NCBI GenBank assembly: GCA_001805465.1
Contig: MHGH01000012.1
Span: 20,750-27,381, forward strand
Source: Omnitrophica WOR_2 bacterium RBG_13_41_10
GTDB taxonomy: Bacteria; Omnitrophota; Gorgyraeia; Gygaellales; Profunditerraquicolaceae
Reading direction: 5' to 3'
DNA length: 6,632 bases
Numbering within the stretch: position 1 is the stretch's first letter; the number at the start of each line of letters is the position of its first letter. A program made the position numbers and the translations under genes. Below the pieces are notes generated by a model, which saw nothing but the letters and a program-made list of their open reading frames with translations, did no database searches and was not told where the DNA came from. Below are positions 1 to 6,402 of the stretch, piece by piece.

Positions 1-1142
1 GGATTTATATCTGTGACACCCAAAAGATAGCTTACCAGGCTTCCGGCTGCCGAACCGCGTCCGGGGCCAACGGGTATATTCTGGCTTTTGGCATAATGGA
101 TAAAATCCCAGACGATAAGAAAATAACTGATAAAACCGGTCTCTTTGATAATTTTTAATTCATGTTCTAGCCGTTCTTTAATCTGGGGGGTTATGTTGCT
201 AGCGAACCTTTGTTTCATCCCTAAATCGCATAGCTCTTTTAAATACTCATCTTTGGATTTACCGGAATTCGGCTCGTAGTTAGGAAGGTACGCTTTATTG
301 AAATCTAACTCTAAGTTGCAACGGCTGGCAATTTCTAAGGTATTGGCCACTGCATCTTTTGTATCCTTAAATAGCTTCTTCATTTCATCAGGGGACTTAA
401 AATAAAATTCTTCGGTTTGAAAACGCATCCGTTTGGGATCCTGCAGGGTAGTTTGGGTCTGTATGCAAAGCAAGGCCTCATGGCTCTTGGCATGGTTTTT
501 TTCCAGATAATGCACGTCGTTAGTCGCTACTAACGGTATATTTAATTCCTTGGAGATTTTAATCAGGCCCTCGTTTACTATTTTTTGCTCGGGGATAAGG
601 TTCTCCTGTATTTCTAAATAAAAATTATCTTTGCCGAGGATATTAGAAAAATCATCTGCGGCTTTCAAGGCATCATTAAAACGCCTTTGTTGTAATAAAA
701 CCGGTATTTCACCTTTTAGGCAGGCACTGAAACCGATAAGGCCTTTATTATATTGCTGTAGGATTTCTTTATCTATGCGCGGGCGATAATAAAAACCCTC
801 TAAGTATCCAGAAGAAACTAATTTCATTAAATTGTGGTAGCCAATTTCATCCTTGGCCAAAAGTATAAAATGGTATGAAGCATCCTCAATGCCAACGGAA
901 GATTTTTCTAAACGGCTGGCAGGAGCAATATAAGTTTCACAGCCTATAATAGGTTTAATTCCGGCCTTCTGCGCTTCCAGATAAAAATCTATGGCGCCGA
1001 ACATATTTCCGTGGTCGGTGATTGCTAAAGAATCCATTTTGTATTGATTGGCTAGGCGCAGAAGATCGGGCAGGCGGCAGGCACCATCTAAGAGGCTAAA
1101 TTGGGTGTGCAGATGTAGGTGTATGAAATCGGAGTGCGGCAT
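1..1142 (-). CDS. dnaE: DNA polymerase III alpha subunit, N-terminal part (cut by window edge)
   Basis: This is the replicative DNA polymerase catalytic subunit; I translated it by hand from the ATG at 1142 and read 380 open codons to the left edge. The N-terminus is a PHP domain: HLHLHT (H10, H12), D19, ITDHGN (H44), PIIGCE (E69), H91, C141 and ATNDVH (D209, H211). All nine family metal ligands are present. Residues of about 280-380 enter the polymerase core, with VGPGRGSAAGS at 358-368. The catalytic aspartates, expected shortly after, lie outside the window, as do the fingers, beta-binding and OB regions of a protein usually about 1,100-1,200 residues long. The ATG gives the standard short lead before the PHP motif, but there is no good Shine-Dalgarno: the nearest GAGG is 18 bases away. 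It lies 48 bases downstream of guaA and is probably cotranscribed with it. PolC is excluded because its N-terminal organisation is different. Confidence 0.96.
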   Translation of the reverse strand, partial: MPHSDFIHLHLHTQFSLLDGACRLPDLLRLANQYKMDSLAITDHGNMFGAIDFYLEAQKAGIKPIIGCETYIAPASRLEKSSVGIEDASYHFILLAKDEIGYHNLMKLVSSGYLEGFYYRPRIDKEILQQYNKGLIGFSACLKGEIPVLLQQRRFNDALKAADDFSNILGKDNFYLEIQENLIPEQKIVNEGLIKISKELNIPLVATNDVHYLEKNHAKSHEALLCIQTQTTLQDPKRMRFQTEEFYFKSPDEMKKLFKDTKDAVANTLEIASRCNLELDFNKAYLPNYEPNSGKSKDEYLKELCDLGMKQRFASNITPQIKERLEHELKIIKETGFISYFLIVWDFIHYAKSQNIPVGPGRGSAAGSLVSYLLGVTDIN

Positions 1143-1190
1143 ATTTAAAGTATTTCGCTGCCTCGTTATTTCGCTAACGGGTAAACGAAA

Positions 1191-2732
1191 TTATTCCCAT
1201 TCAATAGTTGCAGGAGGCTTGGATGAGATATCGTAAACTACACGGTTAACACCTTTTACTTCGTTAATAATACGGTTGGAGATTTTTTCTAAAACTTCGT
1301 AGGGAAGCTTAACCCAGTCTGCGGTCATGCCATCAACGCTTAAAACACAACGCAAGGCTGCCACATTTTCATAAGTACGCTCATCACCCATGACCCCTAC
1401 GCTTTTAATCGGCAAAAGTACGGCAAAAGACTGCCAAACTCCTTCATATAAACCGGCGTTTCTGATTTCTTCCAAAACCCGCTTATCTACTTCCCGCAAC
1501 AAATCCAGGCGTTCGCAAGTTACCTCTCCGACAATCCTGATAGCTAATCCCGGGCCGGGAAAAGGCTGACGGAAAATTACATTATCGGGTAAATTTAATT
1601 CCCTGGCAATCAGGCGGACCTCATCCTTGAATAAGTCCCTCAACGGCTCAATCAGCTTTAATTTCATATGCGCGGGTAACCCCCCGACATTGTGATGGCT
1701 CTTAATGCGCGCGCTGGGAGAACCTATCGGAGACATTGATTCAATCACATCCGGATACAAGGTTCCTTGGGCTAAATATTTTACTTTTTTTATTTTGTGC
1801 GCTTCTTCTTCAAAGACCTTAATGAACTCATCACCGATAATCTTTCTTTTTTCTTCGGGGTCAGTTACGCCTCTTAAGCGCATGAGGAACCGCTTGCTTC
1901 TATCAACATAGCCTAAATTTAAATGAAATGCTGTTCGAAATACTTCTTTTACCTGTTCAGATTCGCCTGCTCTTAAAAGGCCGTTATTAATAAATATGCA
2001 GCGTAAATTCCTTCCGATGGCCTTATGGATTAATAACGCCGCAACGGCTGAATCAACCCCGCCGCTTAGGCCTAAAACTACTTTGTCTTTGGCGATAATT
2101 TTTTTGGTGTTCTCTATGGTTTCTTTAATAAAAGAGCGCATATTCCAACGGCCAAGGCAACCGCAGACTTTAAATAAAAAGTTGCTTAATATCTGATTTC
2201 CTTTTTCGGTATGGGTGACCTCCGGGTGAAATTGCACTGCATAAATTTTACTTCTGCGGTTTGAGATAGCAGCGATAGGGGTATTTAAAGTATGGGCGCT
2301 AGTATGAAACCCTGGCGGCAACTTAGTGACAAAATCACCGTGGCTGGCCCAACAGGTAAGATTACCAGGCAGGTGGTTGAATAAGTCCCGGTTATCATCA
2401 ATAAATAACTCTGTTTTACCGAATTCGCGTTTCTTGGTATGCTTCACCCTGCCTTTTAACGTTTCCGTAATCACCTGCATACCGTAACATATGCCCAATA
2501 TAGGAAGGCCTAATTTAAATATTCCTTTATCCGGGTAGGGGCTTTTTTTGCTGGTCACTGATGCCGGCCCGCCGGAAAGAATTAAACCCTTAGGTGACAT
2601 AGCGGCAATTTCTTCAGCCGGGGTATTAAAGGGAATGATTTTAGAAAAAACTTTATTTTCCCGCACGCGCCTGGCTATTAACTGTGTATACTGCGAACCA
2701 AAATCAAGAATAATTATAATTTGCCTGGTCAT
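1191..2732 (-). CDS. guaA: GMP synthase (glutamine-hydrolysing)
   Basis: GuaA converts XMP to GMP with ATP and glutamine, the last step of de novo guanine nucleotide synthesis, in the cytoplasm. It has 513 residues, close to the usual length of about 510-525. The N-terminal class I glutamine amidotransferase domain (about 1-190) carries the nucleophile C82 in GICYGMQ and H169/E171 in FHPEVTHT, with the HGD motif at 131-133. The ATP-pyrophosphatase domain follows, with the P-loop SGGVDS at 223-228 and GTLYPDVIES at 323-332. The C-terminal dimerisation domain contains PFPGPGLAIRIVGEV at 390-404 and ends in the typical SSKPPATIEWE. All catalytic residues are present, so the enzyme should be active. 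Its ATG overlaps the guaB stop codon as ATGA, implying translational coupling; an AGGGA-like ribosome site lies within the end of guaB. No RNA element specific to this gene is visible. Confidence 0.98.
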   Translation of the reverse strand: MTRQIIIILDFGSQYTQLIARRVRENKVFSKIIPFNTPAEEIAAMSPKGLILSGGPASVTSKKSPYPDKGIFKLGLPILGICYGMQVITETLKGRVKHTKKREFGKTELFIDDNRDLFNHLPGNLTCWASHGDFVTKLPPGFHTSAHTLNTPIAAISNRRSKIYAVQFHPEVTHTEKGNQILSNFLFKVCGCLGRWNMRSFIKETIENTKKIIAKDKVVLGLSGGVDSAVAALLIHKAIGRNLRCIFINNGLLRAGESEQVKEVFRTAFHLNLGYVDRSKRFLMRLRGVTDPEEKRKIIGDEFIKVFEEEAHKIKKVKYLAQGTLYPDVIESMSPIGSPSARIKSHHNVGGLPAHMKLKLIEPLRDLFKDEVRLIARELNLPDNVIFRQPFPGPGLAIRIVGEVTCERLDLLREVDKRVLEEIRNAGLYEGVWQSFAVLLPIKSVGVMGDERTYENVAALRCVLSVDGMTADWVKLPYEVLEKISNRIINEVKGVNRVVYDISSKPPATIEWE

Positions 2733-3889
2733 TTTCCCATCCCTACTCGCTGGTCAACCTGAAAGATTTTCCCTTCGGTTTGTATGGAAGGCGCGATAAT
2801 AATCTCTACATCATGCATTTTTTTAAGATCCTGTGCGCCCAAAGACCCCATAGAGGTCTTTAATGCACCCATTAAGTTTTGTGAGCCGTCATCAACTTTA
2901 GCCGGGCCGAAAAGAATTTCTTTTAAGGTGCCGGTAGTGCCTACATAGATACGCGTGCCCCTGGGGAGATTGACATGAGAAGTAGCCATCCCCCAATGAT
3001 AACTTCTGCCCGGAGCTTCTTTTGCGCGGGCAAAACTGGAGCCGATCATTGCCGCATCTGCTCCGCAGGCAAAGGCCTTGCAGATATCTCCGCCCCTGTT
3101 CATTCCTCCGTCGGTAATAATAGAAACGTACCTACCGGTCCTTTTATAATAAAAGTCTCTGGCGCTGGCTGCATCTACGGTAGCTGTCACTTGAGGCACA
3201 CCTATGCCTAAAACGCCCCTAGTGGTACAAGCAGCACCCGGCCCGACACCAATTAATAAACCTGTGGCGCCTGTCTCCATCAATTCCAGGGTAGTTTCAT
3301 AAGTAACGCAATTACCTATAAGCACCGGGATTTTGATAGATTTGCAAAATTTAAATAAATCCAGGCTTTTGTATTCTTTAGCCACGTGCTTAGTAGTAGT
3401 AACTGTGGACTGCACTACGAATATATCCGCACCGGAAGAAATAGCAATTTGGGAAAATTTTTCTGCATGGGCAGGAATACAGCTGACTACGGCCGTCCCT
3501 TTTTTCCTTTTAATTTCTGCTACTCTCTTAGAGATTAATTTTTCTTTAATCGGGGTGTTATAAATAGACTGGATTAATTCTGTGGCTTTCTGTGGTGAAG
3601 CCTTAGCAATCTGCCCTAATACTGTTTCGGGATTGGTATAGCGGGTCTGCACTCCGTCTAGGTTTAATACCGCAATACCGCCTAAGCCAGACATGGTTAC
3701 CGCAAACTTCACATCCACAACTCCATCCATAGCAGCGGCAAGAATGGGAATTTTAAACTTTCTTCCGGCAATTTCAAAAGAAGTATCCACTTCATTAGGA
3801 TTAACCGTTTGCGCTCCGGGCACCAGGGCAACTTCATCAAAACCATAGCATCTGCGTGCACGTTTACCTATACCTATCCACTCAGCCAT
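2729..3889 (-). CDS. guaB3: GuaB3-type IMP dehydrogenase (no CBS domains)
   Basis: This is an IMP dehydrogenase/GMP reductase superfamily barrel, predicted to oxidise IMP to XMP with NAD, the step before GuaA. It has 386 residues, whereas canonical GuaB has about 490 because of an inserted pair of CBS domains; none is present here. The N-terminus (ARRCYGFDEVALVPG, about 11-25), AAAMDGVVDV at 51-60 and LGGIAVLNL at 69-77 fit the GuaB3 group known from cyanobacteria and actinobacteria. The active-site loop GVGPGAACTTRGVLG places the catalytic cysteine at C221, and the phosphate-binding DGGMNRGGDI begins at D260. The APEGVEG-like flap motif of canonical IMPDH is not apparent in the C-terminal part. 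AAGGAG lies 6 bases before the ATG. The 4-base overlap with guaA argues that this is the working IMPDH of the cell. GMP reductase is less likely because of the guaA partner and the GuaB3-like N-terminus. Family placement is by motif recognition only. Confidence 0.88.
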   Translation of the reverse strand: MAEWIGIGKRARRCYGFDEVALVPGAQTVNPNEVDTSFEIAGRKFKIPILAAAMDGVVDVKFAVTMSGLGGIAVLNLDGVQTRYTNPETVLGQIAKASPQKATELIQSIYNTPIKEKLISKRVAEIKRKKGTAVVSCIPAHAEKFSQIAISSGADIFVVQSTVTTTKHVAKEYKSLDLFKFCKSIKIPVLIGNCVTYETTLELMETGATGLLIGVGPGAACTTRGVLGIGVPQVTATVDAASARDFYYKRTGRYVSIITDGGMNRGGDICKAFACGADAAMIGSSFARAKEAPGRSYHWGMATSHVNLPRGTRIYVGTTGTLKEILFGPAKVDDGSQNLMGALKTSMGSLGAQDLKKMHDVEIIIAPSIQTEGKIFQVDQRVGMGK

Positions 3890-3932
3890 TTTAAGCTCCT
3901 TGTTGCATCTTATTGTTTTTCAATGGGTTATA

Positions 3933-3962
3933 ATTATACATATATTCTGAAGAGTATTCCAA
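3933..3962 (-). promoter_or_regulatory. Possible second guaB3 promoter
   Basis: TTGGAA (3962-3957) is followed after 18 bases by a perfect TATAAT (3938-3933). This would start transcription about 45 bases closer to guaB3. The -35 is weaker than that of the upstream promoter and the area is AT-rich, so the match could be chance. Confidence 0.3.
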
Positions 3963-3977
3963 AGAAAGGAATGAAAA

Positions 3978-4006
3978 ATTTTACACCACCCCGCTGCTTT
4001 TGTCAA
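3978..4006 (-). promoter_or_regulatory. Sigma-70 type promoter of the guaB3-guaA-dnaE operon
   Basis: A perfect -35 TTGACA (4006-4001) is followed by a 17-base spacer and the -10 TAAAAT (3983-3978, five of six to TATAAT). Transcription should begin near 3971, giving a leader of about 80 bases before the guaB3 ATG at 3889. It is the best promoter match upstream of this operon and lies 45 bases beyond the larger palindrome. Confidence 0.75.
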
Positions 4007-4051
4007 TAAGTATTTTCTAAATAATAATTAATGTATCTGCCGTTCTTCTGA

Positions 4052-4122
4052 GTAAATGGGGTCAGAATTATTTTTTTCCTAAAAATGCGGTCAGATGAAA
4101 AAATAATTCTGACCCCATTTAC
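4052..4122. repeat. Large palindrome, 25-base perfect arms (GGGGTCAG repeat, copy pair 1)
   Basis: The arms 4052-4076 and 4098-4122 are perfect reverse complements around a 21-base loop. Each arm contains the 17-mer GGGGTCAGAATTATTTT (plus strand at 4058-4074, minus strand at 4100-4116). The loop carries a degenerate further copy in direct orientation: AAATGCGGTCAGA at 4083-4095 differs by one base from 4054-4066. No poly-T tail follows on the guaB side, so it does not look like a simple terminator. It most resembles a dispersed palindromic repeat of the REP or MITE kind; that assignment is inference. Confidence 0.85.
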
Positions 4123-4124
4123 AC

Positions 4125-4165
4125 CGCAGGGGAGCGAATCCCCGCCTCGCAGGGGCGGGGAGGCG
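4125..4165. repeat. GC-rich palindromic block
   Basis: A strongly GC-rich stretch sits within AT-rich surroundings. It contains overlapping inverted repeats: GGGGA/TCCCC around a GCGAA loop (4129-4143), TCCCCGCC/GGCGGGGA (4139-4146 and 4154-4161), and CGCCT/AGGCG (4143-4147 and 4161-4165). These cannot all form at once, so alternative foldings are possible. Its composition differs from its neighbours, which suggests it belongs to the repeat element or to a separate insertion. Function unknown. Confidence 0.6.
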
Positions 4166-4215
4166 TCCCAGCGAGAAACAAACCAAGACAGGACCTGCTA
4201 AAGAGCATAAATTTT

Positions 4216-4250
4216 AAAAAAATAAGGGCGAGGATTTTCGCCTCGCCCTT
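4216..4250 (-). terminator. Rho-independent terminator of groES-groEL
   Basis: Read on the minus strand, a 10-base-pair stem AAGGGCGAGG/CCTCGCCCTT (4250-4241 and 4233-4224) with a 7-base loop is followed by A and then seven T (4222-4216). This is a textbook intrinsic terminator placed 64 bases after the groEL stop. The plus-strand side has only four T after the stem, so any action in that direction should be weak. Confidence 0.85.
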
Positions 4251-4260
4251 TTGTAGAAAT

Positions 4261-4300
4261 GGGGTCAGAATTATTTTCAGCAGAAAATAATTCTGACCCC
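4261..4300. repeat. Compact palindrome, 18-base perfect arms (GGGGTCAG repeat, copy pair 2)
   Basis: The 17-mer GGGGTCAGAATTATTTT at 4261-4277 is mirrored at 4284-4300; one more C-G pair extends each arm to 18 bases, leaving a 4-base loop AGCA (4279-4282). It is the same repeat as in the 4052-4122 palindrome, but with a shorter centre. It lies 14 bases after the groEL stop and before the groEL terminator, so it is probably transcribed into the groEL 3' UTR as a stable hairpin. On the plus strand it is followed by TATTTTTT. Confidence 0.85.
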
Positions 4301-4314
4301 TATTTTTTCCTAAT

Positions 4315-5952
4315 TTAATACATTCCTCCCATTCCCCCCATTCCTCCTCCCGGAGGCATAGGTGGCATAGGCGATTCTTTCTCGGGTTTATCGGCTATAA
4401 TTACTTCAGTGGTCAACAACAGAGCGGCGATACTGGCTGCATTTTGTAAAGCAGTACGGGTAACCTTGGTAGGATCAATGACGCCTGCATCAATCATGTC
4501 CACATAAGCATCCTGCGAAACATCATAACCTACATTAGTCTTTTCCTGTTTAATGCGTTGCACTACCACCGAACCTTCTAGACCCGCATTTTCTACAATC
4601 TGCCTTAAGGGTTCTTCAATTGCTCTTTTGACAATATTCACGCCTATTTTCTCATCTTGATCCAATTTTAGTTTATCCAATGCTGATAGGCAGCGAATAA
4701 GAGCTACTCCACCTCCGGGAACAATCCCTTCCTGCGAAGCGGCGCGGGTAGCATGTAAGGCATCTTCGACTCTGGCCTTCTTCTCTTTCATTTCTGTTTC
4801 AGTGGCAGCGCCGACATTAATTACCGCTACACCACCGGAAAGTTTTGCCAGGCGCTCCTGTAACTTTTCTTTATCATAATCAGAATCGGTATCATCAATC
4901 TGCTTTTTAAGCTGGGCGATCCTGCCGTTGATGGCCTGATTTTTCCCTGCACCTTCAACTATAGTGGTATTTTCTTTATCAACCTTAACGCGTTTGGCCT
5001 TACCTAAATCTTCAACATCCACATTCTCTAATTTTATCCCTAAATCTTCGGTGATTGCCTTGCCGCCGGTAAGGACCGCAATATCTTCCAACATGGCCTT
5101 ACGCCTGTCGCCGTAGCCAGGGGCTTTGACTGCACAAGCCACAAATGTCCCGCGCAGTTTATTTACCACTAAAGTTGCTAATGCCTCACCCTCAACCTCT
5201 TCGGCAAGAATTAATAAGGGTTTTCCGGCACGGGCTATCTTCTCTAAAAGCGGCAGGATGTCTTTTATGGAAGAAATCTTTTTTTCATAAATCAGTATGT
5301 AGGGATCTTCCAATAAAACTTCCATTCTCTCGGCGTCCGTTACAAAGTAAGGGGATAGATAACCTTGGTCAAACTGCATACCTTCTACTACCTCTAGGGT
5401 TGTAGCGGTAGATTTTGCCTCTTCCACGGTAATTACCCCGTCTTTGCCTACCTTATCCATTGCCTCGGCAATTAATTCTCCGATAGCAGTATCAGAATTA
5501 GCTGCTATGGAAGCAACCTGGGCTATTTCTTTTTTGTCTTTGATGGGGGTAGAGAGCTTACTCAGCTCTTCTACGATTTTTTCTACTGCCTTTTCAATGC
5601 CGCGTTTTAGTTCCATGGGGTTTGCACCGGCAGTAACGTTTTTTAGCCCCTCGCGATAAATTGCTTCTGCTAAAATAGTAGCAGTAGTCGTTCCATCGCC
5701 GGCAATATCAGAGGTCTTTTCAGCTACCTCTTTGACCATCTGGGCTCCCATATTCTCATTAGGGTCTTCTAAATCGATTTCCTTGGCTACGGTTACACCA
5801 TCTTTGGTAATGGTGGGGGAACCGAATTTTTTATCAATAACCACATTGCGGCCCTTAGGGCCAAGGGTAACTTTTACTGCCGCAGCAAGCTGCTCTACGC
5901 CGCTTAAAATTTTGCGGCGCGCTTCATCACTATACAATAACTGCTTTGCCAT
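4315..5952 (-). CDS. groEL: Chaperonin GroEL (Hsp60)
   Basis: GroEL is the double-ring, 14-subunit ATP-driven folding chamber of the cytoplasm. It has 545 residues, the normal bacterial length. The equatorial ATP site shows VTLGPKGRNV (28-37) and AGDGTTTAT (84-92) with the metal-binding D86; the hydrolytic aspartate is D397 in VEDALHATRAA, and GIVPGGG lies at 409-415. The apical domain includes GMQFDQGYLSPYFVTD (191-206). The C-terminus is the usual Gly-Met-rich tail, ending GGMGGMGGMY. No substitution at a key residue was seen. AAAGGAGG lies 4 bases before the ATG. It is the second gene of the operon after groES, with a 129-base structured spacer, and is expected to share the CIRCE/HrcA-controlled promoter upstream of groES. 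There is nothing to suggest a divergent paralogue. Confidence 0.99.
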   Translation of the reverse strand: MAKQLLYSDEARRKILSGVEQLAAAVKVTLGPKGRNVVIDKKFGSPTITKDGVTVAKEIDLEDPNENMGAQMVKEVAEKTSDIAGDGTTTATILAEAIYREGLKNVTAGANPMELKRGIEKAVEKIVEELSKLSTPIKDKKEIAQVASIAANSDTAIGELIAEAMDKVGKDGVITVEEAKSTATTLEVVEGMQFDQGYLSPYFVTDAERMEVLLEDPYILIYEKKISSIKDILPLLEKIARAGKPLLILAEEVEGEALATLVVNKLRGTFVACAVKAPGYGDRRKAMLEDIAVLTGGKAITEDLGIKLENVDVEDLGKAKRVKVDKENTTIVEGAGKNQAINGRIAQLKKQIDDTDSDYDKEKLQERLAKLSGGVAVINVGAATETEMKEKKARVEDALHATRAASQEGIVPGGGVALIRCLSALDKLKLDQDEKIGVNIVKRAIEEPLRQIVENAGLEGSVVVQRIKQEKTNVGYDVSQDAYVDMIDAGVIDPTKVTRTALQNAASIAALLLTTEVIIADKPEKESPMPPMPPGGGMGGMGGMY

Positions 5953-5973
5953 AAATCCTCCTTTAATGTGTAT

Positions 5974-6030
5974 TCCCGACTCATAAGCTTGTGTAAAATT
6001 TTATTCTAAAATTTTACACATTCGTCGGGA
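5974..6030 (-). other. Hairpin in the groES-groEL spacer, groEL-proximal
   Basis: A perfect 13-base inverted repeat (5991-6003 and 6007-6019, loop TTC) of AT-rich sequence is enclosed by a second short stem TCCCGAC/GTCGGGA (5974-5980 and 6024-6030), with internal loops of 10 and 4 bases. It would be transcribed just before the groEL ribosome site. It lacks a T-run, so it is not a standard terminator. A role in processing, stability or translation of the groESL mRNA is inference. Confidence 0.65.
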
Positions 6031-6037
6031 TAAATTC

Positions 6038-6081
6038 GGCCAACAAACTTACGCTCATTATCGTTTTAGTAAGTTTGGGCC
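6038..6081 (-). other. Hairpin directly after the groES stop
   Basis: Arms CAAACTTAC (6044-6052) and GTAAGTTTG (6069-6077) pair over 9 bases, and GGCC at 6038-6041 pairs with GGCC at 6078-6081 across a 2-base AA bulge; the loop is 16 bases. It begins at the base next to the groES TGA. There is no following T-run, so termination is not predicted. It could mark an mRNA processing or stabilising site. Confidence 0.6.
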
Positions 6082-6372
6082 TCATTTAATAATCGCCAAG
6101 ATGTCCTCTTCGCGCATAATCAATAATTCTTCGCCCTCTTTGGTGGTAATTTCGTTTCCGGAATATTTTCCGTATAATACCTTGTCACCGACTTTTACCT
6201 CCGGCGCCTGCACTGTACCATTTTCTAAAACCTTCCCCTTTCCTACAGCTATAATCTTTCCTTCTTGGGGTTTCTCTTTGGCTGTATCAGGTAACACTAT
6301 GCCACCCTTGGTCTTTGATTCCGCCTCTAAAGGCTTTACCACTACCCGATCTCCTAATGGTTTGATATCCAT
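6082..6372 (-). CDS. groES: Co-chaperonin GroES (Hsp10)
   Basis: GroES is the seven-subunit lid that caps the GroEL chamber. It has 96 residues, typical for the family. The N-terminal signature IKPLGDRVVVKPLEAE (3-18) is followed by the GroEL-binding mobile loop, with GGIVLPDTA at about 23-31, and by QEGKIIAVGKGK and the VKVGDKVLYGKYSG strand, ending in MREEDILAIIK. The ATG at 6372 is preceded by AAAGGAGGG at an 8-base spacing. It is the first gene of the groES-groEL operon, downstream of a CIRCE operator, so it should be heat-inducible by release of HrcA repression. Nothing is unusual in the protein itself. Confidence 0.98.
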   Translation of the reverse strand: MDIKPLGDRVVVKPLEAESKTKGGIVLPDTAKEKPQEGKIIAVGKGKVLENGTVQAPEVKVGDKVLYGKYSGNEITTKEGEELLIMREEDILAIIK

Positions 6373-6402
6373 GCCTTGATCCCTCCTTTATATTTTGTTG
6401 AA

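Larger units (their letters stand above)
3890..4314. other. Gene-free intergenic region between groEL and guaB3
   Basis: No convincing coding sequence is present in these 425 bases on either strand. In minus-strand order it holds a palindrome just after groEL (4261-4300), the probable groEL terminator (4216-4250), an unassigned AT-rich stretch (about 4171-4215), a GC-rich palindromic block (4125-4165), a larger palindrome (4052-4122), an AT-rich stretch with nothing recognisable (4007-4051), and the guaB3 promoter and leader (3890-4006). No transposase remnant, tRNA or known riboswitch was recognised. Confidence 0.8.

Noticed and set aside
4052..4300. CRISPR array
   Set aside because: The repeats are in inverted pairs, not evenly spaced direct repeats, and there are no spacers or cas genes.
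4261..4310. Plus-strand terminator formed by the compact palindrome and TATTTTTT
   Set aside because: No plus-strand gene lies upstream to be terminated; the same 17-mer in the other palindrome shows it is a repeat rather than a dedicated terminator.
3977..6019. The 12-mer GTGTAAAATTTT occurs both at the guaB3 -10 region and in the groES-groEL spacer palindrome
   Set aside because: A shared AT-rich 12-mer is expected by chance about this often in 6.6 kb; the flanks do not match.
5990..6020. Internal groEL promoter using TAAAAT in the spacer palindrome
   Set aside because: No -35-like sequence is found at 16-18 bases on the minus strand; TAAAAT is simply part of the palindrome.
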